Below, piece after piece: positions 1 through 13,700 of a stretch of 64,000 nt of DNA. The number at the start of each line of letters is the position of its first letter. The first letter of the stretch is position 1. The notes under the pieces are model-generated. The model did no database searches. It was not told the DNA's origin and saw nothing but the letters and a program-made list of their open reading frames with translations. Origin of the DNA: Xestospongia muta (taxonomy: Eukaryota > Porifera > Demospongiae > Haplosclerida > Petrosiidae); NCBI GenBank assembly GCA_963693285.1, contig OY848919.1:558001-622000 (forward strand), in the 5' to 3' direction. Both the position numbers and the translations under genes were made by a program.

Positions 1-3000
1 GTGACGGGTTTGTTGACGTTTAAGGGACCGCTTACTTCCACGTCGAACAGTCACTTTAAATTCAGATAAAGAATCTTAACAAAAACCAAATTAAGTTAAA
101 TATTTAAAAATATCTACTAACCTGTTCTTTTCTCTTCTTCTTCTTCAATAGTTTGTGCCATTACCAGTTCATAGTAAAGTCCTTGGTTCTTTATCAGTTT
201 TTCATGGGTACCCATCTCAACAACAAGACCATTTTCTATACTAGCTATGAAATCAGCTGTTTGTATAGTAGACAATCGATGAGCAATAACAATGGTGGTC
301 CTCCCTTTTCTAGCTTTATCTAAAGCTTCTTGAACTATTTTCTCACTCTCTGTGTCAAGAGCTGAGGTAGCTTCATCAAGTAACAAGATCTTGGGGTCTT
401 GTACTAAAGCTCGAGCTATAGCAATACGTTGTTTTTGACCTCCACTTAGCTGTGTTCCTTTCTCACCAACTAAAGTATTGTAACCATCAGGTAATTCAGA
501 GATAAAGTTATGAGCATTAGCAGCTATGGTAGCAGCTTCAATGTCTGCCATAGTGGCATCTTCTCTTCCATAATGTATATTTTCAGCAATAGTGGTATCA
601 AATAGAACAGGTTCTTGAGATACAACTCCAATATTGGAACGAAGCCACTTCAGATTAAGAGTATTTATATTGTGTCCATCTACAGTAATCTATAAAATAT
701 ATCAAAGGGTAGAGTGATGATATTGAACTTACCAGTCCTGCTAATGGATTATAGAATCTCTGTAACAACTGGACAACAGTACTTTTACCACAACCACTAG
801 GACCAACTAGAGCTACTGTCTGTCCTGTTCTAATTCTCAGATTTAATCCATTTAAAACTTGTACATTTGGTCGAGAAGGATAACTAAAAATGACATCTTT
901 AAATTCAATATTTCCTTCAAGTGTTTCCAGTTTTTCTCCATCATTTGAAGAAGCATCAATTTCAGATTGCTATATACAATAATATAATTATTAATAATAT
1001 ATCATAATATAGTTACTTTATCAATAACAGTAAAAACAGTTGTAGCTGACCCAAGAGCTAAGGCAAATGTCTGTAACTCAGGTAGAGCATTTCCTAAAGC
1101 AATACTACCAGTAAGTACAGCAAACAACACCTGCGTATATTATCTCCTAATTATGGCAACATTTTCAATATTACTTACAGTCACTACTTCACCAGGTTTC
1201 ACTTCACAGTTTCCTATGAGTACTGCACCATACCTATAAGTAAAGAGGAAGATTAATATGTATTATGTATAACATTGGTATATTTACCAAAATCCAAGAG
1301 CATAAAAAGAAATATAGACAAAATTGAGTATTCCAGTGATACATGAGATGAAAAATGCCTTTTTAAGACCTTCTCTCTTAGCTTTTTTGAGTTTTGTAAT
1401 GTACCTAATAAAGAGAGAAAGAATAAATAAACAAACAGACAGACAAAAGAAAAAACAAACAAATAAATTAACAAACAAACGTACAACTTTAATATTAGAA
1501 ATATATGCACACATATCTATGAAAGATAACTTCAATAACAATAATAATAAATATAACACAAAATATAAAGAGACATTAGAACAATATAACACTATAGTGA
1601 ATTACTGTATAATATAAGAATGGAAGATCCTTATAACCTCGCTGTGCGTGGGCGCAAAGCGAGGGTACTGTAGTCTGTCAGTGTGTATGTGTGTGTGTGT
1701 GTGTCTGCGCCGCCTGTTTTTTTGAACTGCTATAACTTGGCAAGCGAAGCGTTAGCAGCTACCAACGTTTAGCAACGAATAGAAAAACATGTGGACTTTA
1801 CAACAGTAGTACCAAGAACATCGTCAAAGAAAACGAAAGCTTAAAACTCACAAAAGAATTTTCAGGCTCCAGAGGTCAAGTACCGTTCTCGAAAAATAAA
1901 AAAACGTAACGTGGAAATTTTTTAGTATGCTGTAGAGAATCTTAGAGGAATACGGATCAGCAAGACAGAAGGCCGTTGGTCGAAGCAATCGTTAGAAAAG
2001 TACTGAAAAGTGTTTTGTGGACTTGGAGCGAAGTAACACATTCAGGAAAAGTCTCAAAGCACTGAAAAGACTGCTACTAATAGATAATATATCGATTTAT
2101 ATATGTACTACGGGACGTTTCCTAAGAACGCTTCATTTTGAAGTTACAATAAATTTGTATATGAAATATTGAAACATTTAAAAGAGTCATGTAAAAGCTC
2201 AGAGAAACATTCATCACGAATCTAGCACTTAATCTTGCTTGGCAATTGAATGATACTATTACTTACTCAGTTACAGCTTCACAGACATGTCAATCAGAGT
2301 GCAAGTACCCAGTAAACGACAAAGCTTTTTTCCCTTTGATTGAAGAGAAATGCTGAGTCATCAAACCACAGTTTGTAATGTGCATCACGTGACCCATCAA
2401 TAATTTGACCACACCTTGTCCAATCTTAAATGTACATGTTAGATGCACTCTGCAGTATAGATTTACACTGGGCACCGCAGCGAGGTTAAGCACTTTAGTG
2501 CATTTTTATTTTAACTGCAGTTATTTAAAATGATTTAAGGGTTAAATTTATTACAAGTTATTATTCATACTTTACCTGTCTGTCTCTTTATGTTCTCCTC
2601 CAAAAGCTACAACAGTTCTAATGGAAGACAGAACTTCTTCTGCTACAGCACCAGCTAATGCATATGTGTTCTGTTCCCTCACTGTAAATGTGGCTATAAT
2701 CTAAATATAAGTAACATCAAAATAATAGCTCTGATATATACTATATCCCATAAATTACTCAATACTCCAAATTATAATTATGGTAATGTTTAATATATCC
2801 TAAGTTTGTACATATAGCTGTTATACCTTAGCAGTTATAGCTGCCAAAAATGACAACAGTGGTAACATAGTACCAACAACAAGTGCTAGTTTCCAATTAC
2901 GAATAAAAGCAATAACAAAGCCAGTTAAAAAAGTGGCGAATTGCATTATAAAGATAGCTAATTTGTCTCCTATACCAGCTTGGATCTTCTCTATATCACT

Positions 3001-4292
3001 AAAGAACAAAAACTTTATTAATAAATTACTTAAAAATAGCAATACATTTAAGAATGTTCTAAATAATCCAACTGCATTGGTCATGTTAACATCTGCAAAT
3101 TCTATACAATTAACCTCAATATTGACATAGATTTAGACACTAATAAAAATTACACATCTATACTGTAGAGTGCTTCTTGGTGTAACTAGACTGATGATGT
3201 AACAACATGTCCTATAGACATTACTAAGTGTCATAGAGTTAATAATGTTAGGTTTGGTTTAGGGTTTAGGTGATGTCATCAATATGATGACATCACATTA
3301 TGTGTCATTTCATTATGATGTCATCATAGTCAAGCTACACCAAGAACCACCATATTGACATAGACTTAGACACTGATAAAATTTAATACATTTTAATGTC
3401 AATAAAACTAATCAGTAATTTATAACTAAATTAATAACTTACTCAGCTAGACATGTGTTTAATTCTGATGATGAATTAACATCAAACCACCCAATATTTT
3501 GATACATTATAGAATGAAAGAAAGCAAGCCTCATTCGACGAGTTTGGCGGTAAGCACTGAAATTCCAAAACATGTTAGCAATAAAAATACTTAGAAATAG
3601 ACCAGTTCCAAGTCCAATATAATAATATGAATACAGAGCTATGGTTTGTTGTAGTTCTTTTCCAATGTCTTGGGAGAGCAAATATCTTTGTATGTTTGAA
3701 GAAGAGTCATCTGTACTGACATTACAAAAATAAGTTTGATTATCAAGTACAGGTGATGTATTATTGGATCTTAATAGTTGCTGTCCAATATCATATGAGT
3801 TAAAATTGTCAATGACGTCACCTAGCAACAGTAACTGATAGGATGCAATGGTACCAGCTGCTATAGCCATCAAACTACCAACTGTGATCATGAAAATATC
3901 AAAAGGTTTTGCAAAACGAAACTAAATAGAATAATATTTAGTGATAGTTATCTCTCTTCTTTAGATAACTCACCAAATACCAAACTGGTACAACTTGTTT
4001 AGTTCCAGTATGACTTGTATCATTGTTGCTGTAGTATTAATAAAGAAAACATTATGTATATAGCTATATCATTGCTAAACATTAACTTGATCTAATAAAA
4101 ATATGCTGACCCTTTTTTCCTTTTACTTTGGGAAGTCTCCTCTATCACATCTTGTTCATCTACTTCATTTGAAGCTGTCTCATTGGAAGATCTTGTCTTT
4201 AAAATACCAACTGGTACAGCAACTGGTTTCTCTTTCACCTCATCAGTGTATGGTTGTTGGTCTATCTCCTCCAGTACAACTTCCAATGCCAT
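1..4292 (-). CDS. ABCB1/MDR-type full ABC transporter, copy D (3' end outside window)
   Basis: Multi-exon gene read right to left. The start is ATG at 4290-4292, chosen because MAL aligns with the starts of copies A-C; an in-frame ATG lies 13 codons upstream. In order: a cytosolic N-terminus with the shared VPVGILKT motif, the exon with TM1, glycosylatable loop 1 (sequons NNTS, NQTY, NVST) and TM2 (about 3439-3900), TM3-6 exons (about 3010-1020), and NBD1 (about 970-122). NBD1 has Walker [11 protein letters not shown]-loop VSQEP, signature LSGGQ, Walker B ILLLDE and H-loop IAHR, all intact. The window ends in the linker exon (1-79), so TMD2 and NBD2 are missing only because of the edge. The family exports amphipathic compounds across the plasma membrane; the substrate is not inferable. 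Introns hold a transposon (1634-2505) and a MITE (3166-3352). Confidence 0.9.
1634..2505 (+). mobile_element. Non-autonomous DNA element, Helentron/DINE-like, copy 1
   Basis: Inserted in a TMD1 intron of ABC copy D. Copies B and C retain the empty site (gaagatctttattttaac at about 8758 in copy C). The left end reads AACCTCGCTGTGCG (from 1635) and is mirrored by CGCAGCGAGGTT (2477-2487). The right copy is followed by a short hairpin, GCACTTTAGTGC (2490-2501). A (TG)n tract lies ~50 bp inside the left end (about 1680-1705). Terminal inverted repeat, internal microsatellite and 3' hairpin together match the known plan of non-autonomous Helentron (DINE-1-like) elements. The class is inference. 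No coding capacity is visible. A second copy lies at 61530-62133 in the opposite orientation. Confidence 0.75.
3166..3352. mobile_element. MITE with TTCTTGGTGTA termini, copy 1
   Basis: Terminal inverted repeats: the left end GCTTCTTGGTGTAACTAGAC (3172-3191) mirrors the right end read on the minus strand, GGTTCTTGGTGTAGCTTGAC. The interior has repeated TGATGTCATCA-like palindromes. It lies in an intron of ABC copy D; copies B and C lack it. Imperfect direct repeats of ~33 bp starting atattgacataga flank it at about 3119-3152 and 3352-3385. A shorter relative lies at 42917-43053. Confidence 0.7.
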
Positions 4293-4511
4293 GTTTCTAG
4301 ATGTTCGTTTCAAGTAAAATTTCCTCTTCACATATTTGTTAATTACATTAGATACTTTGATTTCCTACTTGACACATCAAGTACCAATTATTAATATATT
4401 GTGTACCATTTTGTTTTCAAAATTATCAAAAATACTGAACATCTTTTTAAATGAAATTAGATAACTCATTTGTTACAGTATATGAGAACAATTGTTACAG
4501 TTGATAAGAAA

Positions 4512-4552
4512 ATAATAACTAGTAATAACTAGTAATAACTAGTAATAACTAT
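4512..4552. repeat. AATAACTAGT decamer array after ABC copy C
   Basis: About four copies of a 10-bp unit abut the stop codon (4554-4556) of ABC copy C, on the 3'-UTR side. The same unit follows copies B and A in different copy numbers. The rest of the 4293-4553 intergenic gap is AT-rich and shows no gene. Confidence 0.85.
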
Positions 4553-4553
4553 T

Positions 4554-7500
4554 TTAGTCTTCTTTTTTCTGGACTGTATTAAGATGATAATAAGCACCTT
4601 GTAATTTCATTAATTCTGAATGAGTGCCTTGTTCTATAACACTACCATTATGAATAACAGCAATACAGTTGGAATTATAAATAGTAGACAGTCGATGAGC
4701 AATGACAATACTTGTCCTTCCCTCTCTAGCTTTGTCTAAAGCTTCTTGAACTATTTTCTCACTCTCTGTATCAAGAGCTGAAGTAGCTTCATCTAGTAAC
4801 AAGATCTTGGGGTCTCGTACTAAAGCTCGAGCTATAGCAATACGTTGTTTTTGACCTCCACTTAGCTGTGTACCTTTAGATCCAACATTGGTAGCATAAC
4901 CCTAACAATCAAGAATGAAAAAAGTGAGTTTAACACACAAAGTACTCTTTACCTGAGGTAAAGTTTCAATAAAATTGTGAATATTAGCAGCTTTGGCTGC
5001 TTCAATAACCTCTTCATCAGACACTTCTATAAAATTAGCACCATACCGTATATTATCAGCAATAGAAGTATCAAATAACACAGGTTCTTGTGATACAATA
5101 CCAATCTGACTTCGTAACCAACGAATATTGAGATCTCGAAGATCATGGCTTTCTAAGGAGAGGTTACCACTCATTGGATCATAGAATCTTTCAATAAGAG
5201 AAACTACAGTACTCTTCCCACACCCACTGGGTCCAACAAGAGCCAATGTCTCACCAGGTTTAACATTGATACTGAGACCTTGTAAAACTGGTACATCAGG
5301 TCGAGCTGGATAATTGAAATGGACATTCTTTACTTCCACAAATCCATTTGTCTTATCCTGTAAGTGTATAAGAGTCAAGTTGACAACCACATATTGTATT
5401 TTAATATACTAACAAGTGTCTCTCCATCTTGACTATAATTATCAATCTCAGGACAACGATTAACTAATGTGAAGATACGACTAGCTGATAATTTGGCCTT
5501 TTGTGCATCAGGAGCAAATGAGGTAGCACGTCCAAGGAACAAGGAAGTTAACAGAACAGCATAAAAAGTTCTATTAAATTTAAATATTATACACAATTAT
5601 GTCTAAAATCTTTGTTATTCAAAGCTATCATTATACTCTTACTATTATCATAGACTTGGCATTATTGAACACTATTGCACATTACTTATAAAGTAAATGT
5701 TTTTAAGTCGTACCTGAAGACTTCTTGATAGCTAGCATGATATATGGTTGAAGGATCTGATATAACTAGGTAAGCACCAAGACTAAATCCAGCAGCATAG
5801 ACATAGTAGACTAATCCTTGAGATATGGCATAAATGAGTGCATTAAGAAACACACCCTTCATGTTAGATCTGTTAATAGAAGAGTATAAAATAAGACTGA
5901 AACCCATTCTTATGTGCATAAGACTGAGAACAATAATAATGACATGTAATATAAAATAAGACTGAAACCCATACCATTGGTTTTAAATATCACATGTTAA
6001 TAACTTACATAAATGGAGGCTTCAATAGTTCACTATAATTGTTATAAAATTTGTCCTCAACTCCCAGAGAAGCAACTGTGCGTATATTATCAATAGCTTC
6101 AGTAGATATCTTCCCACTCTCAGCTAGGAGTTCTTTATTTTTAATAGAACGACCACGAATGGAACGAAACTGAATGAATGTACCTAAAGATATCAATGGA
6201 AAAGATGTAAAAAAAACTATAGACAATAGCCAGGAAGCTTCAAAAGCAATGATAATAGAAACAATCAATCCAAATGCTAACTGCAGGACATAACCCAACT
6301 TGATCCCAGTTGCCTACACAGTAGTAAAAAATAATAAAAACTTTCTAAGATCACTTACTCCTTGTATTTCAGATGCATCATTAGCTAAACGAGTTGTGAG
6401 AGCACCAGTGGAATTAGAACGTCGATCAAACCAGGATATATCTTGCCTCAACATAGCTTTAAACATCTGTGTACGTAATCGTTCAGTAAGTCGCTCTGCA
6501 GCGAATCCAAGAGTGATGGCCTGTAGTGGAAAAATTTGGAACTAAGAAAACGGGTTGGTCACTCACGGCTATAAATTGCACTATACAACTAGAAATAGCT
6601 AGTATTACTAGATATAGTGCATATTTTGAAGAATTACTCAAAAGGTCATTTTTGTCAGTGGAACCATAAATCTATATACAACATCAATATTAAGTACTAT
6701 AATATAATGTTATTACAGTAAAGAATAAACTCACATTTATTATTTCACTAAACAAAACAGCCAGAACAACATACATTACTCCTAAGATACCAGTGAAGAT
6801 AACACCTGGTACAACAAGATACCAATCTGGTTTGTTTAATTTCAACAACTCCTTAAACTTGACTTCTATAAAAGGGTCTTCATCTGTTGCTATCTCATTC
6901 ATCTTGGTTTCTTTTCTCAAATTCTCATGATCAAACTGGACAGTCTTGTCTAAATTTGGACTTGGTAAATAAGAATCTTCAATTGATGGAATGTCACCCA
7001 GATTGAAATGAGAGGATTGTCGAGTAAAAGTAGAAAAGGCATCACTATTTATTGATTGTTTAGATATTTTTCTATCCAATTTTATTGATTGAATGGATAA
7101 TCTATGTAGATACTGAGAGTCTCTTTGTTGTGAATATATACTGTGACGGGTTTGTTGACGTTTAAGGGACCGCTTACTTCCACGTCGAACAGCCACTTTA
7201 AATTCAGATAAAGAATCTTAACAAAAACCAAATTAAGTTAAATATTTAAAAATATCTACTAACCTGTTTTCTTTTCTTCTTCTTCAATAGTTTGTGCAGT
7301 TACGAGTTCATAGTAAAGTCCTTGGTTCTTTATCAGTTCTTCATGTGTACCTATCTCAACAACAAGACCATTTTCTATACTAGCTATGAAATCAGCTGTT
7401 TGTATAGTAGACAGTCGATGAGCAATAACAATGGTGGTCCTTCCCTCTCTAGCTTTATCTAAAGCGTCTTGAACTATTTTCTCACTCTCTGTGTCAAGAG

Positions 7501-10396
7501 CTGAGGTAGCTTCATCAAGTAACAAGATCTTGGGGTCTTGTACTAAAGCTCGAGCTATAGCAATACGTTGTTTTTGACCTCCACTTAGCTGTGTTCCTTT
7601 CTCACCAACTAAAGTATTGTAACCATCAGGTAATTCAGAGATAAAGTTATGAGCATTAGCAGCTATGGCAGCAGCTTCAATGTCTGCCATTGTGGCATCT
7701 TCTCTTCCATAACGAATATTTTCAGCAATAGTGGTATCAAATAGAACAGGTTCTTGAGATACAACTCCAATATTGGAACGAAGCCACTTCAGATTAAGAG
7801 TATTTATATTGTGTCCATCTACAGTAATCTATAAAATATATCAAAGGGTAGAGTGATGATATTGAACTTACCAGTCCTGCTAAAGGATTATAGAATCTCT
7901 GTAACAACTGGACAACAGTACTTTTACCACACCCACTAGGACCAACTAGAGCTACTGTCTGTCCTGTTCTAATTCTCAGATTTAATCCATTTAAAACTTG
8001 TACATCTGGTCGAGCAGGATAATTAAAAATGACATCTTTAAATTCAATATTTCCTTCAAGTGTTTCCAGTTTTTCTCCATCATTTGAAGAAGCATCAATT
8101 TCAGATTGCTATATACAATAATATAATTATTAATAATATATCATAATATAGTTACTTTATCAATAACAGTAAAAACAGTTGTAGCTGACCCAAGAGCTAA
8201 GGCAAATGTCTGTAACTCAGGTAGAGCATTTCCCAAGGCAAGACTACCAGTAACCACAGCAACCAACACCTGCGTATATTATTTCTTAATTATGGCAACA
8301 TTTTCAATATTACTTACAGTCACTACTTCACCTGGTCTCACTTCACAGTTTCCTATGAGTACTGCACCATACCTATAAGTAAAGAGGAAGATTAATATGT
8401 ATTATGTATAACATTGGTATATTTACCAAAATCCAAGAGCATAAACAGAAATATAGATAAAACCAAATATTCCAGTGATACATGAAATGAAAAATGCCTT
8501 TTTAAGACCTTCTCTCTTAGCTTTTTTGAGTTTTGTAATGTACCTAATAAAGAGAGAAAGAATAAATAAACAAACAGACAAACAAAACAACAAATTATCA
8601 AATAAATTAACAAACAAATGAACAACTATAATATTAGAAATATATGCACACATATCTATGAAAGATAACTTCGATAAAAATAATAATAAAAATAATACAA
8701 AGAGACAACAGAACAATATAACAGTATGGTAAACTAATTTAATATTATAACAATTGGAAGATCTTTATTTTAACTCCAGTTATTTAAAATGATTTAAGGG
8801 TTAAATTTATTACAAGTTATTATTCATACTTTACCTGTCTGTCTCTTTACATTCTCCTCCAAAAGCTACAACAGTTCTAATGGAAGACAAAACTTCTTCT
8901 GCTACAGCACCAGCTGATGCATATGTGTTCTGTTCCCTCACTGTAAATGTGGCTATAATCTAAATATAAGTAACATCAAAATAATAGCTCTGATATATAC
9001 TATATCCCATAAATTACTCAATACTCCAATTATAATTATGGTAATGGTTAATATATCCTAAGTATGTACATGTAGCTGTTATACCTTAGCAGTTACAGCT
9101 CCCAAAAATGACAACAGTGGTAACATAGTACCAACAACAAGTGCTAGTTTCCAATTACGAATAAAAGCAATAACAAAGCCACTTAAAAAAGTGAAGAAAT
9201 GCTTTATAAATATAGCTAATTTGTCTCCTATACCAGCTTGGATCTTCTCTATATCACTAAAGAACAAAGACTTTATTAATAAATTACTTGAAAAAAGTAA
9301 TACATTTAAGAATGTTCTAAATAATCCATTTGCATTGATCATGTTAATATCTGCAAATTCTATACAATAAACTTCATTTTGATATAGACTGTAAGTATTA
9401 TAATAATTAATACAGTTTAATAGTTTGTAAGAATATTTTGTGATAAATAAACTAATTTTTAAATCAATAATTACTTTTAATGTAACAATAAAACTAATCA
9501 GTAATTTATAACTAAATTAATAACTTACTCAGCTAGACATGTGTTTAATTCTGATGATGAATTAACATCAAACCACCCAATATTTTGATACATTATAGAA
9601 CGAAAGAAAGCAAGCCTCATTCGACGAGTTTGGCGGTAAGCACTGAAATTCCAAAACATGTTAGCAATAAAAATACTTAGAAATAGACCAGTTCCAAGTC
9701 CAATATAATAATATGAATACAGAGCTATTGTTTGTTGTAGTTCTTTTCCACTGTCTTGGGAGAACAAATATCTTTGTATGTTTGAAGAAGAGTCACCTGT
9801 ACTGCCATTACAAAAATAAGCTTGATTATCAAGTACAGGTGATGTATTATTGGATCTTAATAGTTGCTGTCCAATATCATATGAGATAAAATTGTCAATG
9901 ACGTCTCCTAGCAACAGCAGACTACAGGGGACAATAATACCAGCTGCTATAGCCATCAAACTACCAACTGTGATCATGAAAATATCAAAAGGTTTTGCAA
10001 AACGAAACTAAATAGAATAATATTTAGTGATAGTTATCTCTCTTCTTTAGATAACTCACCAAATACCAAACTGGTACAACTTTTTTAGCTCCAGTATGAC
10101 TTGTATCATTGTTGCTGTAGCATTAATAAAGAGAACGTTATGTATATAGCTATATCATTGCTAAACATAAACTTGATCTAATAAAAATATGCTGACCCTT
10201 TTTTCCTTTTACTTTGGGAAGTCTCCTCTATCACATCTTGTTCATCTACTTCATTTGAAGCTGTCTCATTGGAAGATCTTGTCTTTAAAATACCAACTGG
10301 TACAGCAACTGGTTTCTCTATCACTTCATCAATGGATGGTTGTTGATCTGTTTTCTCCACTCCAACCTCAACATCATTAGAATCTACTAACGCCAT
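4554..10396 (-). CDS. ABCB1/MDR-type full ABC transporter, copy C
   Basis: Complete gene, start ATG 10394-10396 ([15 protein letters not shown]), stop 4554-4556. Order: N-terminal tail; TM1-2 exon (about 9525-9990, loop-1 sequons NNTS and NGST); TM3-6 exons (9260-8110); NBD1 (8100-7264); linker exon rich in R/K/S/Q (about 7196-6735) leading into TM7; TM8-12 exons (6690-5700); NBD2 (5358-4554). Both NBDs keep Walker [15 protein letters not shown], Walker B with its glutamate, and IAHR, so two working ATP sites are expected. Members pump hydrophobic xenobiotics or lipids at the plasma membrane; substrate unknown. The nearest paralogues are copies B and D: the linker is almost identical to B's. 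About 20 short introns. Intergenic spacing to the next copy is only ~260 bp. Confidence 0.93.
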
Positions 10397-10713
10397 GTTT
10401 TCTTTAACTGTTATTATAAAACAATGTTCTATAGGATTTTCTAGGTGTCAAGGGCTCTTTTATTAAATAGTTGCATTAATTTGTTGATTACATCATTACA
10501 TTCCAGACATTGGTTTCCTGTCAAACACATCAAAGTATTCATTATCAAAATGTAGCACTATTTTTGTCTTGAAACCTAACAAAAACCCTAAATGTGTTTT
10601 TGGACCAAAACATGTTTCTAGCTTACTCAATTTTTACAATTTATAAGAAAATGATAACAAGTAACAAGTAATAATAACTAATAATAACTAGTAATAACTA
10701 GTAATAACTGTAT
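10397..10713. other. Intergenic gap between ABC copies B and C, with AATAACTAGT array
   Basis: About 320 bp with no gene. The stretch about 10420-10640 is nearly identical to 16520-16740, so the promoter/5' region was duplicated with the gene. A short AATAACTAGT array (about 10660-10710) lies just after the stop codon of copy B. Confidence 0.8.
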
Positions 10714-13700
10714 TTAGTCTTCTTTTTTCTGGACTGTATTAAGATGATAATAAGCACCTTGTAATTTCATTAATTCTGAATGAGTGCCTTGTTCTATAAC
10801 ACTACCATTATGAATAACAGCAATGGTGTTGGAATTATAAATAGTAGACAGTCGATGAGCAATGACAATACTTGTCCTTCCCTCTCTAGCTTTGTCTAAA
10901 GCTTCTTGAACTATTTTCTCACTCTCTGTGTCAAGAGCTGAAGTAGCTTCATCTAGTAACAAGATCTTGGGGTCTCGTACTAAAGCTCGAGCTATAGCAA
11001 TACGTTGTTTTTGACCTCCACTTAGCTGTGTACCTTTAGATCCAACATTGGTAGCATAACCCTAACAATCAAGAATGAAACTAGTGAGTTTAACACACAA
11101 AGTACTCTTTACCTGAGGTAAAGTTTCAATAAAATTGTGAATATTAGCAGCTTTGGCTGCTTCAATAACCTCTTCATCAGACACTTCTATAAAATTAGCA
11201 CCATACCGTATATTATCAGCAATAGAAGTATCAAATAACACAGGTTCTTGTGATACAATACCAATCTGACTTCGTAACCAACGAATATTGAGATCTCGAA
11301 GATCATGGCTTTCTAGTGAGAGGTTACCACTCATTGGATCATAGAATCTTTCAATAAGAGAAACTACAGTACTCTTCCCACACCCACTGGGTCCAACAAG
11401 AGCCAACGTCTCACCAGGTTTAACATTGATACTGAGACCTTGTAAAACTGGTACATCAGGTCGAGCTGGATAATTAAAATGGACATTCTTTACTTCCACA
11501 AATCCATTTGTCTTATCCTGTAAGCATACAAGAGTCAAGTTGACAACCACATATTGTATTTTAATATACTAACAAGTTTCTCTCCATCTTGACTGTAATT
11601 ATCAATCTTAGGGCAACGATTAACTAATGTAAAGATACGACTAGCTGATAATTTGGCCTTTTGTGCATCAGGAGCAAATGACGTAGCACGTCCAATAAGA
11701 ATGGCAGTAAATACAATAGCATAAAAGCTTCTATTAAATAAAATAAAATGTAAATATTATACAGAATTATGTCTAAAATGTTTTTATATAATGTTATCAT
11801 TCCACCAATATCATAAACTTGGCATTAGTGAACACTATTGCACATTACTTATAAAGTAAATGTTTATAAGTCGTACCTGAAGACTTCTTGATAGCTAGCA
11901 TGATATATGGTTGAAGGATCTGATATAACTAGGTAAGCACCAAGACTATATCCAGCAGCATAGATACAGTAGACTAACCCTTGAGATATGGCATAAATGA
12001 GTGCATTAAGAAACACACCCTTCATGTTAGATCTGTTAATAGAAGAGTATAAAATAAGACTGAAACCCATACCACTTGTTTTCAATAATCACTTGTTAAG
12101 AACTTACATAAATGGAGGCTTCAATAGTTCACTATAATTGTTATAAAATTTGTCCTCAACTCCCAGAGAAGCAACTGTGCATATATTATCAATAGCTTCA
12201 GTAGATATCTTCCCACTCTCAGCTAGGAGTTCTTTATTTTTAATAGAACGACCACGAATGGAACGATACTGAATAAATGAACTTAAAGATACCAATGGAA
12301 AAGACATAAAAAAAACTATAGACAATAGCCAGGTAGCTTCAAAAGCAATGATAATAGAAACAATCAATCCAAATGCTAACTGAAGGACATAACCCAACTT
12401 GATCCCAGTTGCCTACACAGTAGTAAAAAATAATAAACATTTTTTAAGATCACTTACTCCTTGTATTTCAGATGCATCATTAGCTAAACGAGTTGTGAGA
12501 GCACCAGTGGAATTAGAACGTTGATCAAACCAGGACATATCTTGCCTCAACATAGCTTTAAACATCTGTGTACGTAATCGTTCAGTAAGTCGCTCTGCAG
12601 CAAATCCAAGAGTGATGGCCTGTAGTGGAAAAATATGGAACTAAGAAAATGGGCTGGTCACTCACACCTATAAATTGCACTATACAACCAGAAATAGCTA
12701 GTATTACTAGATATAGTGCATATTTTGAAGAACTACTCAAAAGGTCATTTTTGTCAGTGGAACCATAAATCTATACAACATCAATATTAAGTACTATGTA
12801 TAATGTTATTACAGTAAAGAATAAACTCACATTTATTATTTCACTAAACAAAACAGCCAGAACAACATACATTGCTCCTTGTATACCAGTGAAGATAACA
12901 CCTGGTACAACAAGATACCAATCTGGTTTGTTTAATTTCAACAACTCCTTAAACTTGACTTCTATAAAAGGGTCTTCATCTGTTGCTATCTCATTCACCT
13001 TGTTTTCTTTTCTCAAATTCTCATAATCAAACTGGACAGTCTTGTCTAAATTTGGACTTGGTAAATAAGAATCTTCAATTGATGGAATGTCACCCAGATT
13101 GAAATGAGAGGATTGTCGAGTAAAACCAGAAAAGACATCGCTATTTATTGATTGCATAGATATTTTTCTATCCAATTTAATTGATTGAATGGATAATCTA
13201 CGTTGATACTGAGAGTCTCTTTGTTGTGAATATATACTGTGATGGGTTTGTTGACGTCTAAGGAACCGCTTACTTCCATGTCGAACAGCCACTTTAAATT
13301 CAGATAAAGAATCTTAACAAAAACCAAATTAAGTTAAATATTTAAAAATATCTACTAGCCTGTTCTTTTCTCTTCTTCTTCTTCAATAGTTTGTGCCATT
13401 ACCAGTTCATAGTAAAGTCCTTGGTTCTTTATCAGTTCTTCATGTGTACCTATCTCAACAACAAGACCATTTTCTATACTAGCTATCACATCAGCTGTTT
13501 GTATAGTAGACAGTCGATGAGCAATAACAATGGTGGTCCTTCCCTCTTTAGCTTTATCCAAAGCTTCTTGAACTATTTTCTCACTCTCTGTATCAAGAGC
13601 TGAGGTAGCTTCATCAAGTAACAAGATCTTGGGGTCTTGTACTAAAGCTCGAGCTATAGCAATACGTTGTTTTTGACCTCCACTTAGCTGTGTTCCTTTC

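Noticed and set aside
1253..1617. Hydrophobic or KQTNK-rich short frames in ABC introns (also near 8400 and 14500)
   Set aside because: Simple-sequence intron DNA (AAAC/GACA repeats). They overlap the TMD exon in the wrong frame and recur only because the genes are paralogous.
2290..2493. 67-codon frame inside the transposon copy 1
   Set aside because: Absent from copy 2 of the element and without family resemblance.
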